The position numbers and the translations under genes are program-made. Under the pieces are notes generated by a model. That model saw only the letters and a list, made by a program, of their open reading frames with translations. It made no database searches and was not told where the DNA came from. A stretch of DNA of 64,000 bases, taken from assembly GCA_917880885.1 (NCBI GenBank), contig OU862916.1:51992831-52056830 (forward strand), given 5' to 3'. This DNA is from Limnephilus marmoratus (taxonomy: Eukaryota; Arthropoda; Insecta; Trichoptera; Limnephilidae). Positions 44,950 through 55,984 of this stretch are shown piece by piece; positions within the stretch are counted from its first letter, which is position 1, and every line of letters starts with the position of its first letter.

Positions 44950-47285
44950 TAGTGCGGAACGAAAATTTTTTTTTCTAATTTTTATTTGGAATAGTTGTAT
45001 TAAGTTGCCAATTGCCATCAATTACCTCAATTAAAAATATAAAAAATATCAGACAACGGTAAAAGCCCCCGCCAAGACCTTGAACATTTACAAAAACGAC
45101 AGTTTTGGGGCTATTTGCGCATCCTACAAAACAGTACAGAATTTATTAAAATAGGTTTATTTTATTAAATGACGTATTTAAATATAGTTAACTAGCTGTT
45201 GCAATCAAATATTTCATTATTGGCGCTGTGATAAAGGAGTAAAGTGCGGGACGAAGCGGGGGGCGGCACGTGACAATCTAAGAAGTGCAGTGTTTTGTTT
45301 AAAGGATAATTGTCTCAAAGTGAAGGGTCGCGCGTCAATTATATTCACGAGTACTTGTTGATAAACGTTTTTTAAGTGATTTAACATGACTTCTACAAGA
45401 CAAACGTTAAAATGTCCGATATTTGGTAAAAGTGCAGATTTGAAAGAGAATATCCTACCTACCTATGAAAATGTGATGGAATTCTATGAATAGGTTCGAC
45501 AAGACTTAAAAGTAAGGAATAACACATCAAAAGAACCTACGTTTTTGGAAATTGCCGAAATAATTGGAACAAAAATTGAAGAATTGTGGATAAAATCTTC
45601 TATTCCAATTGTCACACACAAACGAGTCTTACAGTTACTAAAAAGTTATCACTCGAAAGTGTTATGAATTTGTAAGCTGTACTTGTTTGAGCAAAAAAGT
45701 GCCAAAAGAGGAACAAATGTTTTTAGAAGACCAACGCACTAACAGGCTAAAACTGTTTTAAAAGGATCAAAGAGGTTTAGAGTGATTGTACAAGAGGAAC
45801 ATATTTCGATTATAAAAGAACCAGGTTCTATTTATATTGGGTATGTGGTTCCAACATCGGGGAGTGCAAGAAATATTGAAAGAGCTTTCAACAGCTCTTT
45901 AACGACTGAAAAGATATCACTAGAGGGTTTAATGGTTGTTGGCTGTGATGGAACAAACACAAATGCAGGGAAACAGACTATCTCGACCATTGCAATGGAT
46001 AATTTGTCTCATACACGCTGAGTGTGTTACCATTGAGGCATTTGTTTATTTATTTGGATGGCCCTACTGCAGGACCTAAATCATTTGCAGGTCAAATTGG
46101 TAAAGCATTAGAGATATGCAAGACGCTGCCGTTGGACAACTTTGAGAAGATAGAAGGTGAACTACCTCCACAAATATCCAAAGATCTCAGTACAGACCAG
46201 AAATATTTACAAGAAATTACTACTGTTGTCATAAAGGGGTCCTGCTCTCCTGATTTATTACAGAGAAGCCCAGGTAATCTATCCCATGCTCGCTGGTTAA
46301 CGAGAGCTAATCGTATACTACGTTTGAATATTTCTATGGAAAATCTACAACAAAATCTTGTGACTTTAGCAAATCATACGCTCCTGACTGGTTTGCTATC
46401 AAAACACATTCATCCTGCAAAGATGGTTCAAATCATTTATGAAAGCTCGTGAACAGCACTCGATATTTGTCTAACTAGTTGTTAGCGATAGTGGACCCTG
46501 TTATAATTCGAAACACTTGCGTTGCTCATCCAGAAAACTTGTTGTTGAGTAAGATTCACGTAAGCACATTAGAGAACCCGCTGCAAGACGCATTTTAAAG
46601 GCTCGTCAAGTTAATAAAAAATCTGTTTGGCGCATGTTTGAGGTGCCAAAAGTGGACTTAAATGCACGTTCTTACATAGACATGATTGACTGGCAACAAA
46701 ATATATACAAACCCCCAATACTGATGAATATTTCCGATAAGCAGTTACAAGATCTTATAGAAAATGGAGAAGATACAGTGTTGGAGTTTATGAGAATGCC
46801 TTGCCACACCCAGGCTGTGGAAAGATTTGTAAAAGTTGTGACAAAAGCAGCTCTAAGTGTATGCGATAAGACAAGACAAGAAGGATTCGTGAAATCTAAA
46901 TTAGCATCTCGAAAGCTCATACCAAGGTTTGAGACGAAAATGGATTTTTGTCATAAAAAATGATGTTATTCATACCTACATAACTTTCTGAACCTGTGTG
47001 TACTTTTGAAATAAATGATTTTATTGGTTAAAATCTACTTTAATTTTATCATTTAATTCATAAAATATTATATTTACTTATTATTTTTTTTATAGGGTGG
47101 ATAATACAAAACGTCCATAAAAACTTAAAAAATTAAATTTCAAGCCTATGGCGGGGGCTCAAGCTGTCGAGCTAGAACTTTCAAATTGAAGAGTGTTATT
47201 TACAATTATATAAAGCAACTTTTCCATGGTATTCCAATTCGAAATTCGAAAAAAAAAATTTTTCATACAAAAGTGTTCCACCCTA
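44950..47285. mobile_element. DNA transposon with 8-bp target duplication (hAT-like)
   Basis: Ends TAGTGCGGAAC (left) and GTTCCACCCTA (right) are inverted repeats (TAGKGYGGAAC). Inside, AAAATTTTTTTTTC, TTGGAATA, AAGTTGC and AGCCCCCGCCA recur in order on both sides within ~200 bp. ATGTGTAC flanks it exactly at 44942-44949 and 47286-47293, and other MITE copies show the uninterrupted site. An 8-bp duplication with a YAG start fits hAT. One decayed ORF lies inside. Confidence 0.8.
45386..46963 (+). pseudogene. putative transposase of the 44.95-kb element, uncharacterised family
   Basis: From the ATG at 45386 the reading can be followed through at least two stops and several frameshifts to the TGA at 46961. 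Conserved-looking blocks are ENILPTYENVMEFYE, PTFLEIAEIIGTKIEELW, GCDGTNTNAGKQT, LPLRHLFIYLDGPT, LSTDQKYLQEI, SHARWLTRANRILRL and MPCHTQAVERFVKVVT. I recall similar multicopy uncharacterised proteins in arthropods but no assigned function. Being the only coding relic between TIRs, it is the natural transposase candidate. CDGT and the RW/CHTQAVER blocks loosely recall hAT layout; this is inference. Inactive here. Confidence 0.65.
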
Positions 47286-47504
47286 ATGTGTACGTTACCT
47301 AATCTAAAATGGCGACCTTTCGGCGAGTTTTCTTTCAAGTGTTCAAATCTAACAATAATGTAGGTATCTACTCCTACTTCATTTCAAGATCTTGTTTTAT
47401 GTTCAAACTATGAACGATTCTAATATCTATCTATTATCTAGTATTAATACCTACTAAAAATACTAATACCAAAATACGTAAAAATACTAAAAAAAATACT
47501 AGAC

Positions 47505-48024
47505 CTACCGAACAGGGCCCGCAGATACTTTAATAGCACACAACTGCTTATCCTACACAAACCGCAAATGCGCCCTAAGGTTGAATTTGGCAGCCACTTC
47601 TAGTCTGGAGCTCTAAAATACCTGAAAAAACCCTGGACTTTGATAGATTATTCCATCTTAACAAATGGATTGCAATCTTTAGAATCGAGCGTCGGGTGGG
47701 AAGGCTATCCTTGTTCTACCGGTATTTCAATGGAAGACACTCCAAGAATCTGTCGTCAATGATCCCTTCCGCACCGGTGCGTAGTCGGGAAAAGCGCACC
47801 CAGCATATATACACGGTTGACATATGTCACACGAAAACGGCTCGCTTCTTCGACTCGTTCTTGAGTTCAACAGCTGGGCTGTAGAAAGATTTGCCAGCCT
47901 GTGTTTCCTCCTTTCGCCAATATGGGTCTCTTCAAGACCAATGTTCATTCTTTTCTCCCATCAAAAAGACCAGCATCTCAGATTACATAGGCCCTGAGGG
48001 AAATTATTTTGTTCAGAACCTCCT
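47505..48024 (+). pseudogene. LINE C-terminus and 3' tail, decayed (same family as 60.2 kb)
   Basis: Collinear with 60204-60775: GGGCCCGCAGATACTTTAAT, CTTGTTCTACCGGTAT and ACGGCTCGCTTCTTCGACTC. It has a deletion near 47640 and a stop after GLqR (47881), then the tail hairpin with a mutated right arm. This is the terminal part of a Jockey-type ORF2 only. Confidence 0.8.
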
Positions 48025-48192
48025 GTATGGAGTTAATTTAAAAAAACGAATTTTTTCGGTTTGACTCCGTCTGACTGTCTGTAACTACGGTGCAATAAAC
48101 TTGAACTTTTGCTTTGAATTTAAGTGTCTTTTTTAAAATTCTAAGGACGGGTTGTTCGAAAAAATTTGATGGTTTCATCAAATATTTAAAGT

Positions 48193-48402
48193 TAATTTTC
48201 ACGTTCCGTGTAAAAAATAGTCCAATGTTTTTTCCGTTATTTATTTTTGGGCTGGTGTGCCGTGTTGCGCTACCTCCTTCTTTAGTAAATGTTTCGGACA
48301 TCGTTGCAGTGGACACTTTGGCTAAAGAAGGAGGTAGCGCAACACGGCACAACACACCAAAAACAAGTAACGAAAATGATTTTGGCCGTGAAAATCTTAA
48401 TT
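48193..48402. mobile_element. palindromic MITE, copy 2
   Basis: Arms contain GCCGTGTTGCGCTACCTCCT and its complement around a ~45-bp centre. They extend outward to TAATTTTCACG / CGTGAAAATCTTA. Same family as 9567-9749. Confidence 0.8.
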
Positions 48403-48905
48403 TAATAAGAATTTAAACAATTCGTGATTTTTATCGGGTTTGTACTAGTAATATTATCAAGAATTAAGGTCAGTGACTGAGAAATTTTGTTTTGTAAGAT
48501 TATGGTTTTTTAACCTTCTTTATAATTTTTTTTCTTCTTTTGAGACGCTTCAACATAATTTAAAATAACAAAAAACCTTATTAAGCTATCTGCAAATATG
48601 CTTTCAAATTAATTCCTGTTTTATAATAAAGATCAAATAATTCCTATCTACGTAAAACGACTGAAGAATATTTTGAAGTGGCTTTTTAAAAACTCCACAA
48701 TAGCCTCGATTTTTAATGAATTCTCAGAATGGTTTTCCGTAGAGAGTAAAGTTTTGCGAAAAACAATCATTTTTTAAAGCTACTCTGCCTCTGAGAAATG
48801 AGGATGGATAATACGAATTTAGGTACTGTATATACTATTTGATAGACAAGAATTATATATCAACTAGTAACTGAAAAAAAATTATCCAAAGAAGAGAATT
48901 TAACA
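48403..48905. other. no recognised feature
   Basis: AT-rich. Nothing seen. Confidence 0.5.
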
Positions 48906-49025
48906 GTCCATAATGGAGTGCTGATACCAACACTGATGTACGGCAGTGAAGCATGCAACTGGCAGAGGATTGATGAAAGCAGACTTGATGCTGAAGAAAT
49001 GAAATTGAGGCGTGTGGTGTGGTAA
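48906..49025 (+). pseudogene. RTE-type LINE reverse transcriptase fragment
   Basis: 40 codons read VHNGVLIPTLMYGSEACNWQ then RLDAEEMKLRRVVW, stop. The PTLMYGSE...EEMKLRR pattern is typical of the region after the RT domain in RTE-clade LINEs. Only this stub survives, next to the hAT relic at 49121. Confidence 0.65.
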
Positions 49026-49120
49026 AACTTTGACTCTGTTAAAATGTGGAAACCCGGAAAGATTCTTCAAGTGTTAAGATTAAGAAAGAGACGATACGGG
49101 TTGTGTTTAATGCTTATATG

Positions 49121-50041
49121 TAGGGCCCGGATTAATATGTAAATACATATTTTTAATTTTACACGATTTTCGATCTCGTATGTGTTCTCTATCTAGATTA
49201 ACATATATAGATTTTGAAAAACTAATTTTTATTTTCCATATTTCATGCTTAAGTCCATATTTTACTAAAAATATCACAATCATCCATATTTTTGATTTTT
49301 ATATCATAAAACATGAGTTAGTTCACAAAAAAATATATTTTAACGTGTTTGCATTCTCGCCACCACACGGCCGCGCCTGTTTCATTTCTCTCGCGTATTA
49401 TTCTTCGTAGTTTGATTTTTGATTCTCTTCCACTACTTGCTTGCTGTTGCTTGCGCGTCTTTTTATTTTTACGTACTCAAGTCACCTACTACTACTGTCT
49501 AGGTACCTATCAGATTAATTTCAAAATGCCCAAGGATAAACAACCTTTGCGTATCAAGTAAAGTATATGTTAGACAAAAATAAAGGATTTGACACCCTAA
49601 AAACAATTAATAAAGTTCTGAGCGGAAGGTTCTGCAGACGTGCCTTACACAATTTCGGAACTAGGCATCATTAAGTACGCCCCCATTACATCATGTGACG
49701 TGGAAACATCTTTCAGCCAATATAAGGCTATATTTAGACCAAATCGACCATGTTTTAATTTCGATAATTTAGAAAAGCATGTGATTGTGCACTGCAATTA
49801 ATTTAATAAGACAGATTTATAGGAAGATAAATAAAACTTAATTTTTTCATTTGAATTACCTGAACATTTCGCTATCTTTTTATAATTTTTTTAATGTAAC
49901 TGTTACTGCATAGTAATTTTTCACAATAAACATTGTGTAATATGAAAGATATTCTTATTTTAAACTCCATATTTTACATTTTTTGGTCCATACTATATGT
50001 ACATATTTTGAATTTTTTAATACATGTTTATCCGAGCCCTA
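49121..50041. mobile_element. hAT-type element, internally deleted
   Basis: Ends TAGGGCCCGGATTAATATGT (left) and ACATGTTTATCCGAGCCCTA (right) are imperfect inverted repeats. Flanks CTTATATG (49113-49120) and CTTAATATG (50042-50050) look like an 8-bp duplication with one inserted A. A transposase C-terminus lies inside. Confidence 0.7.
49631..49801 (+). pseudogene. hAT transposase C-terminal (dimerisation) region
   Basis: 57 open codons ending TAA: SADVPYTISELGIIKYAPIT, then CDVETSFSQYKAIFRPNR and FDNLEKHVIVHCN. The YAPxTSCDVExSFS...LRxNR pattern is the hAT C-terminal dimerisation block. Catalytic and zinc-finger parts are missing. Confidence 0.75.
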
Positions 50042-50794
50042 CTTAATATGGTTTGGGGCGTTAGAACATGTTGAGCGGATTGCATTATTTATATCGTGTG
50101 ATGTCTTCCTATCGTAGTATCGTATCTAATCGTACTACATATTTGATTCAAATATATTGAGTTATTGAGTATTAAGGACCACACTTGACTTATATTAACC
50201 AATGAAATTTTGGTCTTGGTAGGGTCGGGGTGAGGAGTTGGGCTGGACTGAGTGACCGGTAATGACATACGGAAGAATTTTTTTTTTGTTTTGAAGATAA
50301 AAAAAAAATCACCGGAAACTAAAATTTCATTTGCATTTCTTACTTCAAATAATGTCAGGATTCACTGATTAAAAGTAAAGTACCGCCCCTGACACACTGT
50401 ATAAAATAAATTATTCAAATATGTACTTGAGTCGGGACATGTCAGAAGTATTTTTTTTATATTTCAAAATAAATACCTAAACATATGGTTAATAAAGTAA
50501 TTTTTTTTTTTAACTTCTCAACTCAATAGAGAAAACATTTCTCGTTTTTGACTTGGTGACATGGTAAATTGTATTATTTGAAATAATAAATAAAATAGCC
50601 TGCGTAATGAACTTGGATAACATAACAGTAACCAAATTAGATCTACAATATAGATAAAAATAATAAAAATATAGATGTAGTAGAAAGAAAATTATTATTA
50701 ATCAATTTTTTATAAGAAAAACTCTCTTTTTATAACTCTTGAAGCTTATTCCCGTCAGTGTAATAAATCATTGATGAAGAAGATAATGATAATA
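50042..50794. other. no recognised feature
   Basis: AT-rich. Nothing seen. Confidence 0.5.
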
Positions 50795-50985
50795 ATCTAA
50801 ACGAAAATACGAAATAGAACAAGACACAGGAAAACAGAAAAAAAGATAATGGTCGCACGTCCCGGATAGACGAGAGATTTTGGGTTCGAGTCCCAGGTGC
50901 GACCATTATCTTTTTCTGTTTTTCTGTGTTTTGTTCGCTTTCATATTTTCGTTTAGATTATTATTATCTTCTTCTTCAATAACAT
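50795..50985. mobile_element. inverted-repeat element with tRNA-like core, copy 3
   Basis: Arms of ~75 bp: AATAATCTAAACGAAAATA...AGATAATGGTCGCAC at left, GTGCGACCATTATCTTTTTC...TTTCGTTTAGATTATT at right. The centre contains GGGTTCGAGTCCCAG (B box), so the hairpin ends on the tRNA-like acceptor. The LINE ORF begins immediately after it. Confidence 0.8.
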
Positions 50986-53352
50986 TTTCTGAAAATATAA
51001 AAGCTCATGTCCCCTCGTATACACCAAAACATATCCAATTTGGTTCTCCACAGATCTTATACTCTTACTGAAACAAAAAAAAAACAGCTACACAAAATTT
51101 TTAAACTGACTCACCAAATCAACGACTACTCAAACTTCTCAGAAACAAGAAAGAAATGTAAAACAATATCGAAACTGTGCTATAAAGCACACATCACCTC
51201 CGTTGAGAAAACTGCGCTAGGAACAAAGAATCTTTGGAATTTTGTTAAAAAATTAAACAATGAAAGTAAAGACTACCCTCCCACAATGCATTATGATGGC
51301 AAAATAGCCAATAGCACCTTTGATATTGTTAATTTGTTTGCGGATCATTTCCAAAGTGTATACGAAGGCGAAATATCAGATAACAACCTACCATCATACA
51401 CATATCAAAACACAATACATCTACATAATTGCCTCATAACGCAGGAATCATGCTTAAATAAAATCATTTCACTTGACCCTAATAAATCTGCAGGCCCAGA
51501 TAACATCCCACCAATATTTTTCAAACAATGCGCATCTGCAATATCAGGTCCACTCACTGCACTATTTAACCACCTACTTTCTTCTGGACATTTTCCAACC
51601 TGTTGGAAATCTAGTTATATTACCCCTATTCTCAAAAACGGTGACGACACAGACATTAAAAACTACCGTCCTATATGCATACAATCAGCACTCCCGAAAA
51701 TCTTTGAATCCCTTGTTCTCGATTTAATTGATCCATCAATATTAAAAGTAATTGATAAAAACCAACACGGATTCGTTTCTGGTAGGTCAACTGCTACTAA
51801 CCTGTTACTTTACCTTAACTATATTACAGAATCTTTTACAAAAAAAAAACAAGTTGACAGTATCTACACAGATTTTTCAAAAGCTTTTGACAAAGTATCA
51901 CATAAATTATTACTTAGTAAACTGTATGCCTTAGGACTGAGAGGCAAGTTGTTGGATTATTTCTCAAGTTATTTGTCTAACAGAATCTTATTTGTTAAAA
52001 TTAAAAATTCAAAATCTAAGTTATTATATGCAACCAGTGGTCTACCGCAAGGGAGTCATCTCGGCCCCATCCTTTTCTTAATATTCATAAATGATATCAT
52101 AAGTTGTTTCGACGATGTAGAAGTTCTGCTTTTTGCCGATGACATCAAATTATACAAAGAAATATCTAATATAGGTGACTGCCAAATCCTACAGTCAAAC
52201 ATCGTCAAATTACAAAATTGGTGTGTCGCAAACAACTTATTCCTCAATATCGATAAATGTAAGACACTAACATTTTGTCGAACAAAGACCCCACTATCTT
52301 TCGAATACACAATATATAATAAAATTTTAGAAAAAGTCAAAGAAATTAGGGATCTTGGAGTTGTGTTTGATTCGCAATTAAATTTTATAAATCACATACA
52401 ACAAATAACTAACAAAGGCATGAAAACACTAGGATTTATAATCAGAACAATCAAAGACTTCGATTCGTTGGAAGTTATAAAAATCGTATATTTGTCACTT
52501 GTACGCAGCTTGCTGGAATACAATTCCATAGTTTGGTCCCCATATTATCAAGTTCATATAAGAAATATCGAAAGAGTGCAGCACAAATTTTTAAGATTTA
52601 TTAACTTCAAGTTACACATACCTATTCAACACATTAACTACACATCTTTACTAAATACACTTAAATTGCATTCCTTAGAAAACAGAAGAAAAATAAACGA
52701 CCTAACTTTTTTGTTTAAAATTATTCACTCCGAATTAGATTGTTGCGAACTTCTGCATCTCATTGACTTTAAGGTACCAACTCGAGCGACAAGGCAAAAC
52801 ATATTATTCTGCAACAATAATTCTCTAACTAACTATCACACACATGCATCAATTTCTCGACTACACACACTAGCGAACAAATACACCTCAAATATCGATG
52901 TATTTAATACAAGTTTACCGTTATTCAAGAAATATCTGAACAATATTTTTATGTAGAATATTTTGATATCTAAGGAGCATCACCTAGGGTCTATTGCATA
53001 TATTTGTGTATTTCTATATTAATCCACAATGTACAAACTTGTTAACGTTTTCTTTTTATGTATCTTGCATTTTGTCATGTATTATTCATGACATTTAATC
53101 AATCACCTGTAATTTATTTAAATTACTAACATACCTACTAGTTTATTTCTATGCCATTTACAACTTAGAAACATTCTCTTTTATTATAATGCACTATCTT
53201 TCCTAAATTTATCTGTATACCTACCGTTCATATGATGTTTACTAGTTATATTTTTATAGTTTATCTTTTTTATTTAAAAAAAAAAGTCTCTGTATTATAA
53301 ACTTATAATGTAAAAGCCCATCAGGGCGTTGAAAATTAATAAATAAATAAAT
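50985..53352 (+). mobile_element. LINE (Jockey/CR1 group), 5' truncated
   Basis: RT ORF, ~380-bp 3' UTR and an AATAAATAAATAAAT tail at 53337-53351. At the 5' end, 51000-51071 codes in another frame (IKAHVPSYTPKH, GSPQIL), the usual endonuclease-RT linker of the group. The native frame was broken at the A9-10 run near 51070. Confidence 0.8.
51007..52956 (+). CDS. LINE reverse transcriptase, 649-codon frame
   Basis: Residues ~20-150 are the linker before RT. NKSAGPDNIPP (159-169), KNYRPICIQSALPKI (218-232), YTDFSKAFDKVSH (287-299), GLPQGSHLGPILF (345-357) and FADDIKLY (376-383) are the RT motifs in order. Thumb and C-terminal region run to FKKYLNNIFM. Both catalytic Asp sites are intact. The frame's first ~20 residues are not native, because the true linker lies in the frame ending at 51071. 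It resembles the 39.5-kb protein in layout (SGRSTATNL versus VGRSTTTNL) but is a different family. No endonuclease, so inactive in cis. Confidence 0.88.
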   Translation: MSPRIHQNISNLVLHRSYTLTETKKKQLHKIFKLTHQINDYSNFSETRKKCKTISKLCYKAHITSVEKTALGTKNLWNFVKKLNNESKDYPPTMHYDGKIANSTFDIVNLFADHFQSVYEGEISDNNLPSYTYQNTIHLHNCLITQESCLNKIISLDPNKSAGPDNIPPIFFKQCASAISGPLTALFNHLLSSGHFPTCWKSSYITPILKNGDDTDIKNYRPICIQSALPKIFESLVLDLIDPSILKVIDKNQHGFVSGRSTATNLLLYLNYITESFTKKKQVDSIYTDFSKAFDKVSHKLLLSKLYALGLRGKLLDYFSSYLSNRILFVKIKNSKSKLLYATSGLPQGSHLGPILFLIFINDIISCFDDVEVLLFADDIKLYKEISNIGDCQILQSNIVKLQNWCVANNLFLNIDKCKTLTFCRTKTPLSFEYTIYNKILEKVKEIRDLGVVFDSQLNFINHIQQITNKGMKTLGFIIRTIKDFDSLEVIKIVYLSLVRSLLEYNSIVWSPYYQVHIRNIERVQHKFLRFINFKLHIPIQHINYTSLLNTLKLHSLENRRKINDLTFLFKIIHSELDCCELLHLIDFKVPTRATRQNILFCNNNSLTNYHTHASISRLHTLANKYTSNIDVFNTSLPLFKKYLNNIFM

Positions 53353-53596
53353 ATTATTCCATTTACTTAAAAGGAATGTCGTTAGTGGTAAGTGGTAAGT
53401 ACATGGCGTCGGTTCTAATGGAAGAGTAGACAATATTGTAGGAGTAGGTACATAATAATAAGATGCAATAATAAGCGCGTACAAATAACACAATATTTTT
53501 TATTAGTTCATATGAAGAAGATGCTTTGTGATGTGACATTATAATTTATAATAAAACAAAAGCTTTGTAAAAACCACTTTTATTTTTTATACCTTA

Positions 53597-53876
53597 CTAG
53601 CAGACCCGGCCACACGTTGCTGTGGCTAACGAAACACAACGCCATTATCCAACCTTTATAAAATCCACACCACCCGCTTGCCAGCTGCCCGCTGCCTGAA
53701 TTGAATATTTGAATTTCTCGGCTTTTCTCTACTATAATAAGCATGTATTATACATATAAACCTTCCTCTTGAATCACTCTATCTATTGGTGAAAACCGCA
53801 TGAAAATCCGTTGCGTAGTTTAAAAGATCTATGCGCACATACATTTTGAGCGACTTCATTTTATACTATGTAATGA
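53597..53876 (-). mobile_element. Helitron-like family B, copy 3
   Basis: Complete on the minus strand: A|TCATTACATAGTATAAAATG ... GTGTGGCCGGGTCTGCTAG|T. Nearly identical to copy 1. Its 5' end touches the Penelope-type terminus at 53878. Confidence 0.8.
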
Positions 53877-53877
53877 T

Positions 53878-53915
53878 GCCGACCGGGTTTCCCTACAACC
53901 GTAGCTTCTTCAGGG
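53878..53915 (-). ncRNA. hammerhead-like motif at a Penelope-type 3' end
   Basis: Minus strand: CTGAAGA, a stem II (CTAC-GGTT-GTAG), GGAAAC, CCGGTC-GGC. This is the hammerhead order CUGAnGA / stem II / GAAA / GUC, with U-to-A in the core (CUGAUGA expected), so cleavage is doubtful. Hammerheads at Penelope termini are known. Confidence 0.4.
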
Positions 53916-53985
53916 CAGTATAATACTCAACTAAAATTAAATGTGTTACAAATAATATATGATTGAAAAAAATGGGCTGGACTCC

Positions 53986-54330
53986 TCAAGTGAAGGAGGA
54001 AGTAGGCGCAAGTGTAGATGGAGAATTGGGAAGGGAAAGGGAATGTTCTTTGTCAATAGGGAACAACCTTATTATTCGACTTTTATTTAAATTTATTGGA
54101 CTATTTATTACCTTACTATTAATATTTTTGGCTTTCCTTAGTTCTAGTGCTTCTAAGTTTTCCAACCTGATACACCTACCTTTCGTGTTTTTATGAATTA
54201 GGGCGATGCCTGAGTTTACATCGAAATTATGGTCTGTTTCTATCAGGCGGTTTGCAAATTCTGAGAAGCCAGTACTGTGTAAATATCTAAGATGTTCTTT
54301 GACACGGGTGTTTATGTTTCTTATGGTTGG
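53986..54330 (-). pseudogene. Penelope-like GIY-YIG endonuclease fragment
   Basis: The minus strand is open for 114 codons to TGA at 53986: NINTRVKEHLRYLHS, STGFSEFANRLIETDHNFD, then KGRCIRLENLEALELRKA and a low-complexity end. RVKEH, S-FA-L--TDHNF and LENLEALE correspond to the second half of a GIY-YIG nuclease (catalytic Arg/His region and terminal Glu). In Penelope elements this nuclease sits at the C-terminus after the RT. The GIY-YIG motif itself and the RT are missing. The motif at 53878 lies just downstream in the same orientation. Confidence 0.65.
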
Positions 54331-55196
54331 TCATCGTTCAGGTGGTTATATATTTTAATTACAGTCATTCAAAAGCTGTTATTTTATCTCCAGAGTACAT
54401 GTTCAAGGAGTACAAGGTCTTTTGGCGGTCCATCCTGTTTGCTACCCCTGAGGGGAAACGGCGTGATGATTAGTTAGTTAAGAGTCCAAAACATTACTTA
54501 CCGTTAATTCAAGAGAGCTAGAATTGATACTAGGGAAACCGCGAATAAAACTATTTGTTAAATCTTTAGTTTAGGTTTAGGTTCAACTTTCATCAAGTTA
54601 ACTCAATTGCGTAATGGGGTTTGTGTATTTTGAATATTTTTTTATCGTCAGTGTATCTACATATTCCTTTTATGTAATTACACATAATTTGTGTAATTTA
54701 TGAAATTTGTCCCATTTGTGCATTTTGTATAATTTCATCCTCCGGTAATTCGTTTTGATGGGTATGACATGACACATGTAACGTTTATAATAAAACAATA
54801 TGTCTCGAAGACGCGCGCTCTTGCTTCTGTAAAACTCAGACTACTTTCCATAATATGCAGAAGGGATCAAAACTTGATTTTTATCAGTCGTTTTTATCTC
54901 GCATCACGTCTTGGCGTCGCGACTCCGGGGATGCTTTAGCAAATTTTCACATTCCTTTCAAATTTGTGACTTTTGGTTCGGATGAAATGGGCATTATACG
55001 CCCAGTATCTTGTGTTGTCTACCTGACTGGAATAGTGATCAGGGGTTCAAATAAAACGACGCAAAAGAGCTCGTTTATCATCTGCGATGCCGTTATGAAA
55101 TATTACTCGCGACGTAGACGACATTTTAAACCGAATACTCTCTTGGAAAGTACATTTAAAGCGCACTGGACCCCTGCTACTTGATTCGATCAGCAG
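54331..55196. other. no recognised feature
   Basis: The 109-codon frame at 54855-55184 (plus) is open but resembles nothing I know. Confidence 0.4.
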
Positions 55197-55200
55197 TTAA

Positions 55201-55911
55201 GAGCGTTTAACCAGCCGGCGGACGAAAATCCACATTTCGTCGAAAGTTGTTCTTACAATCGTACAGGGCGGTTACAATGAGAAAGATTAATTATTCTCCG
55301 TACCAGCTTTTTAAAATTATAACTCAATATCGAATTTATTTCAATTCAAATTAGCTTTAATTTATACCTTCATCCAAAAATGCTGAAAGGCGTGATGATA
55401 AAACTATTAAAATAGTGTACTTTTTGTAATAATTTTTTGATTATAAGTATTTATCATTTTTCAATAATGTCTAAATTTAAAAATAATGTTAAAAAAATCG
55501 GAAATATATTAGTTTATAAGTGCGCAAATAAATACACAAATGGACCAATTTTCGTCAAGAAACACATGTACGTACATATTTTTAATGGTTTTATTAAAAC
55601 TAAAATTAAAATTCTAAAACATGTGTTTGCTAGATAATGTATTGATTTATTTTACTGCATGATTATATTATTTGAAATGGGTGTGGTATAATACAAAAAC
55701 TTTTTTGAAAATTTAACAAATCTGCCAACGACCTATGGAATAACCTTATTATACTAAAAATTAAAAAAAATCTCAAAATTTATTACATGCGAATGATAGA
55801 TAAAAGAACAATCTTTCGAAATCCATTTATAATTTTTTGTGGAAAAGAATCAATACGTCTAAAATCTGATTTGAAAATGACATACTTCTGGTTTTCTCTG
55901 GTAATGCCCTT
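55201..55911. mobile_element. TTAA-flanked MITE, copy 3 (inverted)
   Basis: TTAA at 55197-55200 and 55912-55915. Ends GAGCGTTTAACCAGCC and GGTAATGCCCTT. Inverted relative to copies 1 and 2. Confidence 0.85.
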
Positions 55912-55984
55912 TTAAGCAATTAAGTAGATTTTATTCATTTTTATTTTTAACTTTATGAGTAAAACCTCAAATTGTAGTATTTAA

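Larger units (their letters stand above)
44797..47299. mobile_element. TAA-target MITE, copy 2, split by a transposon
   Basis: Left part 44797-44949 and right part 47286-47299 together make one copy of the 5096-5261 element. It has TAA on both sides (44794-44796, 47300-47302) and a G-run of about 22 (44898-44919). The inserted element is 44950-47285. Confidence 0.85.

Noticed and set aside
55437..55637. 66-codon frame inside the TTAA MITE
   Set aside because: The corresponding position in the 37.9-kb copy has a stop a few codons after the ATG.
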